This document shows positions 8,924-19,300 of a stretch of DNA of 64,000 nt, piece after piece. A program made the translations under genes and the position numbers. The notes below the pieces were generated by a model. That model was not told the origin of the DNA, ran no database searches, and saw only the letters and a program-made list of their open reading frames with translations. The stretch's first letter is position 1. Each line of letters opens with the position of its first letter. The stretch is from Tenacibaculum caenipelagi. Lineage in GTDB: Bacteria; Bacteroidota; Bacteroidia; Flavobacteriales; Flavobacteriaceae. The stretch covers positions 62,001 through 126,000 of the forward strand of contig NZ_SNYH01000006.1 of NCBI RefSeq assembly GCF_004363005.1, read 5' to 3'.

Positions 8924-11900
8924 ATGAACTTTAGCTCCAAAATACAAAAATCAAAAGGAAGCCCAGCCCAAAAGAAGTCTGGAAGCTTTATTCAACCTAA
9001 GTTAAATGTTGGGAAACCTGGTGATAAATATGAAGTAGAAGCAGATAAAGCTGCGGACCAAATAGTTGCTAAAGAAAAAGAATCTCCAAATTCTTTTTTT
9101 GCACCAACAATTCAAAAGAAAAATGAAGAAGAGGTTCAAAAACAAGAATCAAATGAACAAGAGATTCAACAAAAACCTCTGGTTGATTCCATAAGTCCAG
9201 CAGTTCAATTAAAATCAGAGAATATTATTCAAAAGCAACAAGAAGAAGAGCTTCAACAAAAGAAAGAGGAAGATATTCAAAAAGTTTCAGAAGAAATTAC
9301 TGAAACCACCTCAGAGAGTAATACAAATTCTAGAGAGTTAGTTCAGCAACAAACCGAAGACGAGATTCAAGAAAAAGAAGAAGAGGAAATTCAGGAAAAA
9401 GAAGAAGAGGAAAACCAACAACTACAAATGTCGGGTGGAGATGATACTTCTTCCTTAGAAAGTAATTTAAGTAGTTCCAAAGGAGGAGGAAGTCCGTTAG
9501 GAACAGATACTAGAAATGAAATGGAATCAGGTTTTGGAGCCGATTTTAGTGGTATACGTGTTCATAACGATAGTAATGCGGTTCAAATGAATAAAGAGTT
9601 GGGGGCTCAAGCATTTACCAACGGGAATGATATTTATTTCAATGAAGGAAAATACAATCCAACTTCTGAATCTGGAAAACATTTGTTAGCACACGAATTA
9701 ACTCATACAGTACAGCAAGGAGCATCGGTACAACCTAAGATGATACAGAAGACTGAGGATGAAGCCACAGAAGTTCCTCAGACAGGGACTTACTATGATT
9801 TCACAACTGATCCCCCAAAGATTTTTATAGACGACTTACCGATTCCGGCATTTAAACAAGGATTCATGTCATCCTCAAATAATTTTAGAGCTCGAGAGTT
9901 TAGTGGTAGTTCTGGAAGATCAGGTGATAATGATGCTGGTCAATCAACTGTTTGGGATGGTATTAGTAGCGACGGTATCCATCAAAAGCTATTAGAAGGT
10001 GGATTGCTAAACGACCGACTTTATCAGATTTCTACAACAATAAGATCAGGTGGTAGGTCTAAAAAATTTGATAGGAGTGGTGATGCAGCTTTATTAGCTC
10101 AAAATTTAAAAGTAGCATTTTGGGATGAAAATGATGGGGCAAAAGAAAATTACGAAATCGATCATAAAGAAGAATTACAACTAAAAGGTTGGCCTCGTAT
10201 AAGAACTGCTGGACAAATTGATAATTTACACCTGTTAAATAAAGATGCAAATAAAACTTCAGGAGATGATATAAAAACTAATGTGAATACGGCTATTAAA
10301 GATTTGGTTAGAACTGATGAAGAAACGAAAGATGCCGTTGCTTCTAAAGGAGTTAATGTTAATAGAATTAATGATACATTAGCTAATGCTATCAAATCAA
10401 GATTTGATATTCACTACAGAAGTTTCAGTACTTCTTCTGATCCTCCCGTTGTAAAAACTTGGAGTAAAGGTAATATAGAAGCAGGTGATCATATACCTAA
10501 ATTATTATCGAGGCAAAAAGGAAGAGGAGCTGTAAATTTTTATGATTTCCAAGACCCTAATCCTAGTCCTGAGTTACCTTTTGATCCACATCCTGCAAGC
10601 TTAAATCTTGAAGCAAGAATAGGGTCTACTTCTAGTTATGTTTTGTATTGGGGGGATAACTTAGGTAATAGATCCAAAATTGCTTGGAGCGATCCAAATT
10701 CTATAGATCAACTAGCTTCTACCAATCGATTTGATCCAAGGTTAACTATGCATGGCAAGTTTTTTAATGTTGAAAGCATGCAGTTTAATCCTGCTGTCGA
10801 AACAGGACAAAAAGGTTATTTAAGAGGAAAGCCATTTAAATTTAGATCAGTAGATGGATCTAGACGTTTATTAGAGTTACCTGAATATTATGATTGGCCT
10901 ATCTATAAGATGCCAGGAACTACTTATGCAGGTTTTTTGAAATCCAGCGATCTTAAAAATTTTTTAAATACAACAAATGCAGAATTTAGCTTACTTAGTC
11001 CTTTCAGTATTGATACTATTCAACTAACTGAAGCTGGTCTAATAGGAAGAGGTACTCTTTTACCATCTGTGCCTTTTATATCTAGAGCCAATATAGAAAT
11101 AGTCATAACAGAAGATGATGTACGATTGCAAAAAGTATTTTCAAGTGGTGATTTGGATATGCCAGCACCTTTTAATATTTCGGATGTAACCTTAGCTCTA
11201 GGATATGGCATTCAGAATGGTTTCTTTATAGAAGGACGCGTAGATTTTGGTATAGATAATGTCGGAGAAGGATATATAGGAGCAGCAGCATCTACTGCTG
11301 GAGGTTTTGCACTTGAAGGAGCTTTCAATTTTGATTCAGAATTATTTGATCCTGCTGAAATAAATGTGGAGTATAAAGAGAATATCTGGACGATTGGAGG
11401 CGAAATAGGTATTCCTGAAGGTAAGGTTCGTGGCATTAAAAATGCTACAATTACTGCTTCTTACAGTGAAAATAACTTTACCGCTACAGGTACGGCAGAG
11501 CTTGACATTCCAGGGATTGAGCGTGGTACTATGACCTTGAATTATGGAGACGAAGGATTTTCAATCAGCGGTAACTTTGATTTAAGTTCAGACATTCCTG
11601 GTATAAGAGGGGGTAATGTAGAGGCAAGAGTTGCTAAAGAAGCAGGAGCTGAAAATTACGATATTTTTGTTTCTGGTACAGCACAACCAGATATACCGGG
11701 AATCGATTCCTCTTTAACGGTTACCTATGAAAATGGAGCGTTAACCATAGAAGGTAGCGCATCCTATAATCGAGGTATGTTAAGTGGAACTGTTAACGTT
11801 GGAGCTACAAATAGGGCTATTGGAGATGATGGAGAGCCGACTGGAGAACCTGATGATACGATGAGAGTTTATGGGGGTGGAAGCCTAACTTTAACCTTAA

Positions 11901-12685
11901 CATCTTGGTTGCAGGCTACAGCTGGAGTAAACTTTTTACCGAATGGAGAAATTGAAATAACAGGTAGAATAGGACTTCCTGATACTGTGGACATCTTTGA
12001 CAGACAATCTGTTGATAGAAATCTTTTCAATATGCCAGCGATTGAAATTCCAATCTTTGCTATTCCACTAGGACCAAGAAGTATTGGAGTCGTTGCTCGT
12101 ATAACTGGAGGACTTGACTTTTCAGCTGGTTTCGGACCAGGACAAATAAGAAGTTTGTATGCAGATGTGGTTTATAACCCAGATCGCGAAGATGAAACTA
12201 CAATATCTGGACATGGAGAATTTGTAATACCTGCTGATGCTGGATTGACATTAAGAGGAGATTTAGGATTAGGAGTTAGTGTTGGAGTTGCTAGTTTAAC
12301 TGGGGGTATTGAGGTAGCTGGTAGTTTAGGTTTAGAAGGAGAAGCACTGGCCCAAGTAGATGTAAATTGGAGTCCTCAAAGTGGTTTAGCAATTGATGCT
12401 TTAGGAAGAATAACGGTTAATCCTAAATTCACTTTTGATATTAATGCATTTGCAAGAGCAAGTTTAGATTTATGGCTGTTGTCAATTTCAGAAACTTGGC
12501 GTTATAATTTAGCTTCATTCTCTTGGGGGCCAGATATACAGTTCGGAATAGAGTTCCCTGTTAATTATAGAGAAGGGGAGCCATTCAATATGTCTTTTGA
12601 AGATCTGAGGGTAATTTATCCAGAATTAGATATAGGAGATATGCTAACAGATTTGGGAAGAGACATTAAGGACGATATTTTTTAA
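8924..12685 (+). CDS. DUF4157 payload with HNH-like motif and long beta-repeat tail (1253 aa)
   Basis: The N-terminus repeats the payload leader (SFIQPKL, YEVEADKAADQIV) and a Glu/Gln-rich VQK-type repeat region. The DUF4157 core lies at about residues 197-266 with HELTH near 257. Around residues 405-450 there is YEIDHKEEL, then DNLHLLNKDANK, an arrangement that resembles the beta-beta-alpha fold of HNH nucleases (D-H, N, H/N). This assignment is tentative. From about residue 700 to the end the protein is made of repeated glycine-rich beta segments (for example IPGIRGGNV, IPGIERGTM, IPGIDSSLT) that look like an elongated beta-barrel or lipid-binding groove domain. It is the largest payload-type gene here and lies 6 bp after the previous one. 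Toxicity is inferred, not shown. Confidence 0.72.
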   Translation: MNFSSKIQKSKGSPAQKKSGSFIQPKLNVGKPGDKYEVEADKAADQIVAKEKESPNSFFAPTIQKKNEEEVQKQESNEQEIQQKPLVDSISPAVQLKSENIIQKQQEEELQQKKEEDIQKVSEEITETTSESNTNSRELVQQQTEDEIQEKEEEEIQEKEEEENQQLQMSGGDDTSSLESNLSSSKGGGSPLGTDTRNEMESGFGADFSGIRVHNDSNAVQMNKELGAQAFTNGNDIYFNEGKYNPTSESGKHLLAHELTHTVQQGASVQPKMIQKTEDEATEVPQTGTYYDFTTDPPKIFIDDLPIPAFKQGFMSSSNNFRAREFSGSSGRSGDNDAGQSTVWDGISSDGIHQKLLEGGLLNDRLYQISTTIRSGGRSKKFDRSGDAALLAQNLKVAFWDENDGAKENYEIDHKEELQLKGWPRIRTAGQIDNLHLLNKDANKTSGDDIKTNVNTAIKDLVRTDEETKDAVASKGVNVNRINDTLANAIKSRFDIHYRSFSTSSDPPVVKTWSKGNIEAGDHIPKLLSRQKGRGAVNFYDFQDPNPSPELPFDPHPASLNLEARIGSTSSYVLYWGDNLGNRSKIAWSDPNSIDQLASTNRFDPRLTMHGKFFNVESMQFNPAVETGQKGYLRGKPFKFRSVDGSRRLLELPEYYDWPIYKMPGTTYAGFLKSSDLKNFLNTTNAEFSLLSPFSIDTIQLTEAGLIGRGTLLPSVPFISRANIEIVITEDDVRLQKVFSSGDLDMPAPFNISDVTLALGYGIQNGFFIEGRVDFGIDNVGEGYIGAAASTAGGFALEGAFNFDSELFDPAEINVEYKENIWTIGGEIGIPEGKVRGIKNATITASYSENNFTATGTAELDIPGIERGTMTLNYGDEGFSISGNFDLSSDIPGIRGGNVEARVAKEAGAENYDIFVSGTAQPDIPGIDSSLTVTYENGALTIEGSASYNRGMLSGTVNVGATNRAIGDDGEPTGEPDDTMRVYGGGSLTLTLTSWLQATAGVNFLPNGEIEITGRIGLPDTVDIFDRQSVDRNLFNMPAIEIPIFAIPLGPRSIGVVARITGGLDFSAGFGPGQIRSLYADVVYNPDREDETTISGHGEFVIPADAGLTLRGDLGLGVSVGVASLTGGIEVAGSLGLEGEALAQVDVNWSPQSGLAIDALGRITVNPKFTFDINAFARASLDLWLLSISETWRYNLASFSWGPDIQFGIEFPVNYREGEPFNMSFEDLRVIYPELDIGDMLTDLGRDIKDDIF

Positions 12686-12701
12686 TTAAATTAAGTTAAT
12701 C

Positions 12702-13676
12702 ATGGCAGAAAATGTAGAACAGTTAAATAATGAAGGGGTAAAGCTATTCCTTAAAGGAAATATAAAAGAAGCAAAAAGCAAGTATAATAAGGCTTTGAAA
12801 ATTAATCCATTGTACGCAGCCACTCTAAATAATTTAGGAATGGTATCACTCCAAGAGAAGAACTTTATAAAGGCTACTAATTACTTTAAAAATGCTTTAA
12901 AAATAAAAGAGAGTGCGACTTATTTTTTAAACTTAGGTCATGCTTATGCCAATTTAAACTCTTTTAAATTGGCTGAAGGTCAATATATAAAAGCAATAGA
13001 TAAAGCTCCTGATTCATTAATGGGGTATAAGAGTTTAGCTTCATTATATCAGGTTCAAAAACAATACGATGAGTCTGTAAAAGTTTGGGAATATATTATA
13101 GCAAATCTAAGCCATGATGTTAGTTTCAAATTACATTTAGCGAAAGACTATATTCAGTTAAAAGAATATCAATCTGCTCTGTCTGTTTTATACGAAGCTT
13201 CAAAACAAGAAAAGCAACAAGAATTAACATGGTATTATATTTCTTTAATTCATTTCAATTCAAAAAACTTTGGTTTAGCTGAAACGGCTGTCAAAAATGC
13301 ATTACATATAAAACCTAAAGAATTGTCATTTAAAAGTTTGTTAGCAGCGATACACTTAGGTTTGTCTGATGTTGAAAATGCTATAAAACAGTGGGATGAG
13401 ATTTTAGCCATAGAACCTTTTAATGACAAAATAAGAATCGATAAAGGAGTAACTTTATTATCTCAAGGCTTTATAAAAGAGTCTTTGAATGAGTTGAACA
13501 TAGTCTTGAGAAATGACTCTAAAAATGAAAAAGCAAATTACTATAAAGCTATTGCATTTTTGGAAGCTAATAAACTAAATGATGCTATTAGTATTTTAAA
13601 TAGTATAGTAAATACAGGTGGTGCATTTAAAGAGGGCGCAGAAAAGGTGTTGAATAAAGTTAACAAAAAGAGCTAG
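12702..13676 (+). CDS. TPR-repeat protein of the eCIS locus (324 aa)
   Basis: A helical protein made almost entirely of tetratricopeptide repeats (roughly eight), with typical spacing of Gly, Ala, Tyr and Pro, such as ALKINPLYAATLNNLGMVSL near residue 30 and AIDKAPDSLMGYKSLASLYQ near residue 100. There is no signal peptide or membrane segment, so it is probably a cytoplasmic scaffold. It starts 16 bp after the large DUF4157 gene. A role as assembly partner or payload chaperone is a reasonable inference from position only. About 150 bp without a gene follow before the ATPase. Confidence 0.7.
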   Translation: MAENVEQLNNEGVKLFLKGNIKEAKSKYNKALKINPLYAATLNNLGMVSLQEKNFIKATNYFKNALKIKESATYFLNLGHAYANLNSFKLAEGQYIKAIDKAPDSLMGYKSLASLYQVQKQYDESVKVWEYIIANLSHDVSFKLHLAKDYIQLKEYQSALSVLYEASKQEKQQELTWYYISLIHFNSKNFGLAETAVKNALHIKPKELSFKSLLAAIHLGLSDVENAIKQWDEILAIEPFNDKIRIDKGVTLLSQGFIKESLNELNIVLRNDSKNEKANYYKAIAFLEANKLNDAISILNSIVNTGGAFKEGAEKVLNKVNKKS

Positions 13677-13824
13677 TGCTAGTTACGGGAATTAAAGTTT
13701 TAAGGAAGTTTCTTAAAATTGTAATCATAATTAAAGTTTAAGAAGCAAATAACGAGAACAGATATAATATTTATTAAAGGACAATTTCCACCAAAATATA
13801 GTTTCAAACTGAATATAGAAAGTT

Positions 13825-15177
13825 ATGGAAGCATTGATAAACAATATAGAAACAAAAGCAGATTTACAACAAGCAGTTTCTTTTTTAAAAGAAATAATTT
13901 ATGCTAGATTGTCTTCAGAATTTCATGGTAATGATTTTTTTAAGCTAGATATGAGTTTTGAAAAAAATGATTCTTATATAGCTTCTTTCATTCGAGATAA
14001 TGAACTAAAGTATTCTGATAAAATATTATTACTCTTAAGCATAATACCTCATGTTTTACCTAATTTCTACAGTACTATTATTTCTGATTTTTTGCCCAAT
14101 GGAGGCGAACTACCTGAGTTTGGAGGGGTAAAAGGGAAAAACCATAGAGGTATTATTCCTACGGTAGAGACAGCTTTGTATATATTAGCTGGTAATGATA
14201 TTGAAGAGCGTAAGCAGATATCAAACTTTATATTGTGCGAGAGCAAACTAATTAGAAAAGCTGTAATTGAGATAGAAAAAGTTCCTTATGGAGAACCACA
14301 AATGAGTGGAAAATTAATTCTTTCAGAGGAGTATATGTACTATTTTTTAACAGGAAAAAAACTAAAACCACAATTAAGTCAAGACTTTCCAGCTAGCTTA
14401 ATTACTACTGATTTAGAATGGGAAGATTTAGTGTTACAAGAAAAAACATTAAATGATGTTAAAGAGATTGAAAGTTGGCTAGCATACAAAGAAATATTGA
14501 TGAACGATTGGGGGATGTCTTCAAAAATAAAACCAGGATATCGTGTGTTGTTTTGTGGGGCGCCAGGAACAGGAAAAACATTAACGGCAGGGTTACTAGG
14601 GAAACATACAGGAAAAGATGTGTATAGAGTAGATTTATCAATGGTAGTGTCAAAATATATTGGAGAAACAGAGAAAAATTTATCCAAACTATTCGACAAG
14701 TCTATTAATAAAGATTGGATATTATTCTTTGATGAAGCAGATTCAATTTTTGGAAAACGAACCAATGTGAGAGATGCTCACGATAAGTATGCAAATCAAG
14801 AAGTATCATATCTGTTACAACGAATAGAGACACACCCAGGGCTTATAATTCTAGCTTCCAACTTTAAGAACAATATAGATACTGCATTTACTCGTCGCTT
14901 TAATAATATTATTGAGTTCGAAGCACCAAACTATGATGAAAGACTTATGTTGTGGAAAAATAACTTACCTAAAAATATAGAGTTAGAAAAGGAAATTACG
15001 ATAGAAGAATTAGCGAAAAAGTTCAATATAACTGGAGCTAACATTGTAAATGCAGTTCAATATGCATGTTTAAAAACAATAGCGAATAAAGAAAATAAAA
15101 TACAGAGACAATATATTTTAGAAGGAGTAAAAAGAGAGTATACAAAAGAAGGAAAAACTACAAACATTACAATTTAA
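13825..15177 (+). CDS. eCIS AAA+ ATPase (Afp15/Pvc15-like, 450 aa)
   Basis: A classical AAA+ ATPase that eCIS loci carry next to the tape measure and payloads. In Afp/PVC systems it is needed for particle assembly or payload loading. The N-terminal 210 residues are a helical domain found in this subfamily. Walker A (GAPGTGKT) is at about residue 246, Walker B (ILFFDEADS) near 298, sensor 1 (ILASNFKNN) near 345 and the arginine-finger region (AFTRRFNNIIEF) near 353. It lies 13 bp before the peptidase-like gene. The clear Walker motifs and locus context make this one of the safest calls in the cluster. Confidence 0.88.
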   Translation: MEALINNIETKADLQQAVSFLKEIIYARLSSEFHGNDFFKLDMSFEKNDSYIASFIRDNELKYSDKILLLLSIIPHVLPNFYSTIISDFLPNGGELPEFGGVKGKNHRGIIPTVETALYILAGNDIEERKQISNFILCESKLIRKAVIEIEKVPYGEPQMSGKLILSEEYMYYFLTGKKLKPQLSQDFPASLITTDLEWEDLVLQEKTLNDVKEIESWLAYKEILMNDWGMSSKIKPGYRVLFCGAPGTGKTLTAGLLGKHTGKDVYRVDLSMVVSKYIGETEKNLSKLFDKSINKDWILFFDEADSIFGKRTNVRDAHDKYANQEVSYLLQRIETHPGLIILASNFKNNIDTAFTRRFNNIIEFEAPNYDERLMLWKNNLPKNIELEKEITIEELAKKFNITGANIVNAVQYACLKTIANKENKIQRQYILEGVKREYTKEGKTTNITI

Positions 15178-15189
15178 AAAGAGGATGTT

Positions 15190-16011
15190 ATGAAAACAAT
15201 AAATCAAATAAACGGAATTCCCTTGCATTATGCACGATTAACTAATCATCCTTATGGAACAAGAGGAGAACAACGTAATTTTTTAATTGAAGAAAGTTTT
15301 TTGGGTGTATTAGAAAATGCTCTTCAAGAGATTTTTAATAACTGTCCATTAGGAATTCCTGAAGTAATTACAACAGCAGGAATTTTTGTAGACAAACCAG
15401 GGCAGCACGGACATGGAAAAGCATTTGATATTGATGCTATTTTTTGGAATAATGAAACGTTGGTGACTGCTAATTTTGTACATCAAAAAGAACTGTATTT
15501 AGGAATAGAATCTTTTTTAAGAAAGTATTTTGGCATAGTATTAAACTATTATTATCCCAATCATAAAGACCATTGGCATGTAGATATCAGTGTTCCTGTT
15601 GATTATAATGAAACATCAAAATCTGAAACTTTGTATTTACAATTAGTATTGAAATATATTTATAAGGAAGAGGTTTTGGTGGATGGTATTTGGGGACGTC
15701 AAACAGCAGGAGTGGTAAAAGAAGTTTTTGAAAAATTAGGAATTGATACACCTATTACAACGAAAGCAAATTATGTAAAGTTTTTAGATATCACTGGTAA
15801 AATAGCATTTAAACTGTTTGAAGAAAATACTTCTCCAAAGCATTTATTAAGTAATTTAACGGAGGTTGTAGAAGGTTTACCACAACAAAATAGAATAGTT
15901 GTTAGAGAAGCATTGAATAGTTTTTTAGATCACGGAGAAACAATAACTTGGTTAACTAATTTTGAAGAAACTCATAATTTAGATGCTATGATAGAAGAAG
16001 TAATAGCGTAA
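15190..16011 (+). CDS. Extensin/M15-like zinc peptidase with peptidoglycan-binding-like segment (273 aa)
   Basis: The first 140 residues look like the D-Ala-D-Ala carboxypeptidase/extensin-like fold. HGHGKAFDID (about 72-81) supplies a His and an Asp spaced as in M15 zinc sites, and DHWHVDIS (about 126-133) supplies the H-x-H ligands. A segment with VDGIWGRQTAGVVKEVFEKLG features (about 155-175) resembles a PG_binding_1 helix pair. Together they suggest a cell-wall-trimming protein, either a particle-borne lysin or a release factor. It has no signal peptide, consistent with delivery or lysis-dependent release rather than Sec export. It is the last gene of the + strand eCIS block and faces the short gene that follows dnaE. 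Confidence 0.65.
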   Translation: MKTINQINGIPLHYARLTNHPYGTRGEQRNFLIEESFLGVLENALQEIFNNCPLGIPEVITTAGIFVDKPGQHGHGKAFDIDAIFWNNETLVTANFVHQKELYLGIESFLRKYFGIVLNYYYPNHKDHWHVDISVPVDYNETSKSETLYLQLVLKYIYKEEVLVDGIWGRQTAGVVKEVFEKLGIDTPITTKANYVKFLDITGKIAFKLFEENTSPKHLLSNLTEVVEGLPQQNRIVVREALNSFLDHGETITWLTNFEETHNLDAMIEEVIA

Positions 16012-16017
16012 GATTAA

Positions 16018-16374
16018 TTACTTAGAAAACTTATTTCTAAACCATACTTTCTTCCAAACTCTTTTTAAAATTAAAAAAGTAACACTTTCTGCATATACAT
16101 CAATATTAGCAGATTCGACATTTTGAGTATCTTTTTCAGATACATCAATACGATACAAAAGATTAGTATAAGAACTAAAATCGTTAAGTATTAGTTCTTT
16201 AATTGATGTTTGAAGCGTTTCTTTTAATTGTAAAGGACTGTTGCTTTCAGAAAAGATTAAATCAACTCCTACTAGACTCAAATCTTTGTTAAGTTGGGTT
16301 ATGAGTTGTTTGTACAGCTTGTTACTAGCTATATTGGTTAGTAAATCGATACTGTTTTGATAACTAGGTAACAT
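16018..16374 (-). CDS. Small conserved-looking protein downstream of dnaE (118 aa)
   Basis: Function not recognised. The gene starts 7 bp after the dnaE stop codon on the same strand and ends 6 bp from the last eCIS gene, which runs toward it. The product is soluble, with Leu-rich helices and a basic Trp-containing C-terminus (ILKRVWKKVWFRNKF). Despite the dnaE-proximal position it may belong with the eCIS locus, because the motif of a hydrophobic helix followed by Arg/Lys-Trp-Lys-Val resembles short genes at the edge of such loci. That is only an impression. The tight spacing on both sides argues that it is a real gene. Confidence 0.6.
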   Translation of the reverse strand: MLPSYQNSIDLLTNIASNKLYKQLITQLNKDLSLVGVDLIFSESNSPLQLKETLQTSIKELILNDFSSYTNLLYRIDVSEKDTQNVESANIDVYAESVTFLILKRVWKKVWFRNKFSK

Positions 16375-16381
16375 TTTAAAA

Positions 16382-19300
16382 TTAATTCAATTTATAATTG
16401 ATAAACTGTTCATCTAAGGCTTTTAAAAACTCACTAGATACTTTAATCTTAGTTGTTCTACTCGGTAAGCTTAATTCAATTTTTTCTTCAGCATCCCAAA
16501 TCGTAAAATATAAACTTTGCGAACCTTTATTAGTAGCAAACAAATGTTGTAACTCTTTAATAGTATTCTCTTTCACTTCTTGTAAAGGAATTTTAATAGT
16601 GAGTTTTTTACACATTTTATCCATAATATCGTGTAACAATAAAAACTCATTAAAACCAATTCTAGGTTCACCTTTAATACCTTCATTGTTTGTCCATCCA
16701 GGTTTGATGGTAGTTTTAATAAATAAGAATGAATTAGGAACTAAAAAGTGTTTAAATTTTAGATAATCTTCTCCAAAAATTCTGAATTCATAATTATCAT
16801 TATAATCTTCCATAATAAATGAAGCCCATCCTTTCCCTGCTTTTGATACACGATGTTGTACATCAGTAACAATACCTGCAAAAGACAATCCTAAACCTTC
16901 ATATTGCGCTATATTCTTATAATGCGCCAAGGTAGCGTTGCAAAACTTTAGTTCATTTTTAAAGTCGTCTAAAGGGTGTGCAGAAATATACATCCCAACT
17001 ACCTCTTTTTCGCGGGCTAATAATTCCATAGTTCCCCAAGTTTCACATTCAGGAACGTGTGGTTCTGGTAAATCAACTTCTGAGGCTTCACCAAACAGAG
17101 AAACTTGAGAGGAATTTTGATTTTCTTGATATTTATTTCCAAAACGGATGGCTTTCTCTAAAAAAGTTTGTCCTTTTTCGTCTTTTACATAATATTGAGC
17201 ACGATGTGTACTGGTAAATGAATCAAATCCTCCAGCTAATACCAATCCTTCAAAAGCTTTTTTGTTTGCTACACGTAAATCAACACGTTTAGCAACATCA
17301 AAAATAGAAGAGTAATGTCCGTTTTCTTTGCGTTCATCAATGATAGCTTTTACAGCAGAGCCACCTACACCTTTTATTGCCGCCATACCAAAACGAACAG
17401 CTCCGTCTTTGTTTACAGAAAACTTAGCATACGATTCGTTTACATCAGGACCTAATACTTCTAAGCCCATTCGTTTACATTCTTCCATAAAGAACGAAAC
17501 TTGCTTAATATCGTTCATGTTGTTTGAAAGTACCGCAGCCATATATTCGGCAGGATAATGGGCTTTTAAATAGGCGGTTTGATAGGCAATCCAAGCATAA
17601 CAAGTCGAATGCGATTTGTTAAAAGCATAGGATGCAAACGCCTCCCAGTCTTTCCAAATCTTTTCTAAGGCTTTTTCATCATGTCCATTTGCTTTGGCTT
17701 GGTTTACAAACTTAGGTTTCATTTTTGCCAGTACTGCAGCTTGTTTTTTACCCATGGCTTTACGAAGTACATCGGCTTCACCCTTCGTAAAATCAGCTAA
17801 CTTTTGTGAAAGTAGCATTACTTGCTCCTGATATACCGTAATTCCGTAAGTTTCCGCTAAATATTCTTCCATGGCAGGAAGGTCATATTGAATTTCTTCG
17901 TCACCATGTTTTCTTCTAATAAAGGATGGGATGTATTCTAAAGGACCCGGACGGTATAAGGCATTCATTGCAATTAAGTCGGCAAAAACCGTAGGCTTTA
18001 ACTCACGCATGTATTTTTGCATCCCAGGAGATTCGTATTGGAATATCCCAACTGTTTCTCCACGTTGGAACAAAGCATATGTTTCTTCGTCATCAATAGG
18101 AAAGCTTTCCGGATCGAGTTCTACTCCGTGGCGTGCTTTTACAATTTTTACGGTATCTTTAATTAAGGTTAATGTTTTTAACCCTAAGAAATCCATTTTT
18201 AATAATCCCGCACTTTCTACTACCGAGTTATCAAACTGGGTAACATACATGTCAGAATCTTTTGCTACCGATACAGGTACGAATTTGGTAATATCATCAG
18301 GAGTAATAATTACCCCACAGGCATGAATTCCCGTATTACGAACTGAACCTTCTAAAATTCGAGCTTTGTTAATGGTTTCAGCTTCGAGGCCGTTACCATT
18401 GGCAATGGCTTTTAGCTCGTTTACCATTTCTATTTCTTCTGAACGAAGCTTTTCTTTCAATCCTTTCTCATCTAAAGAAAAGATTTTCTTCAACTTCATT
18501 CCAGGAATTAATTTGGCAATTCTATCGGCTTCAAATAGCGGTAAGTCTAATACACGAGCAGTATCTCGAATAGAAGATTTAGCAGCCATAGTACCATAGG
18601 TAATAATTTGTGCTACTTGATTAGCTCCGTATTTTTGAATTACATAATCCATTACACGGCTACGACCTTCATCATCAAAATCGATATCAATATCGGGCAT
18701 CGATACACGTTCAGGATTTAAGAAACGCTCAAAAAGTAGATCGTATTTAATAGGGTCAATATTAGTAATCCATAAACAGTAGGCAACTACCGAACCGGCA
18801 GCAGAACCACGTCCTGGTCCTACCGATACGTCCATATTACGGGCTTCTCGAATAAAATCTTCAACAATTAAGAAGTATCCTGGGTACCCTGTTTTAGCAA
18901 TAACATCGAGTTCAAAATCTAAACGTTCACAGATGCTTTCTGTAAGCTCACCATAACGTTTTTTAGCTCCTTCATAGGTTAAGTGACGTAAAAAATTGTT
19001 CTCACCACGTTTTCCTCCATCTTCTAAATCTTTAGCATCTCTAAATTCTTCTGGAATATCAAAGGCTGGTAATAGTACATCACGAGCTAAACCAAAAGGT
19101 TCTATTTTATCTACAATTTCTTGAATATTGATGATGGCTTCAGGTAAATCAGCAAAGAGTTTTTTCATCTCTTCGGTAGATTTAAAGTAGTATTCATCAT
19201 TAGGTAAACCGTAACGGTACCCTCTTCCTCTACCTTTAGGAGTTGCTTGTTTCTCACCGTCTTTTACACATAATAAAATATCATGTGCATTGGCATCTTC

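Noticed and set aside
17931..18326. Plus-strand frame of 131 codons opposite dnaE
   Set aside because: It lies wholly within the conserved polymerase core and has no family-like features.
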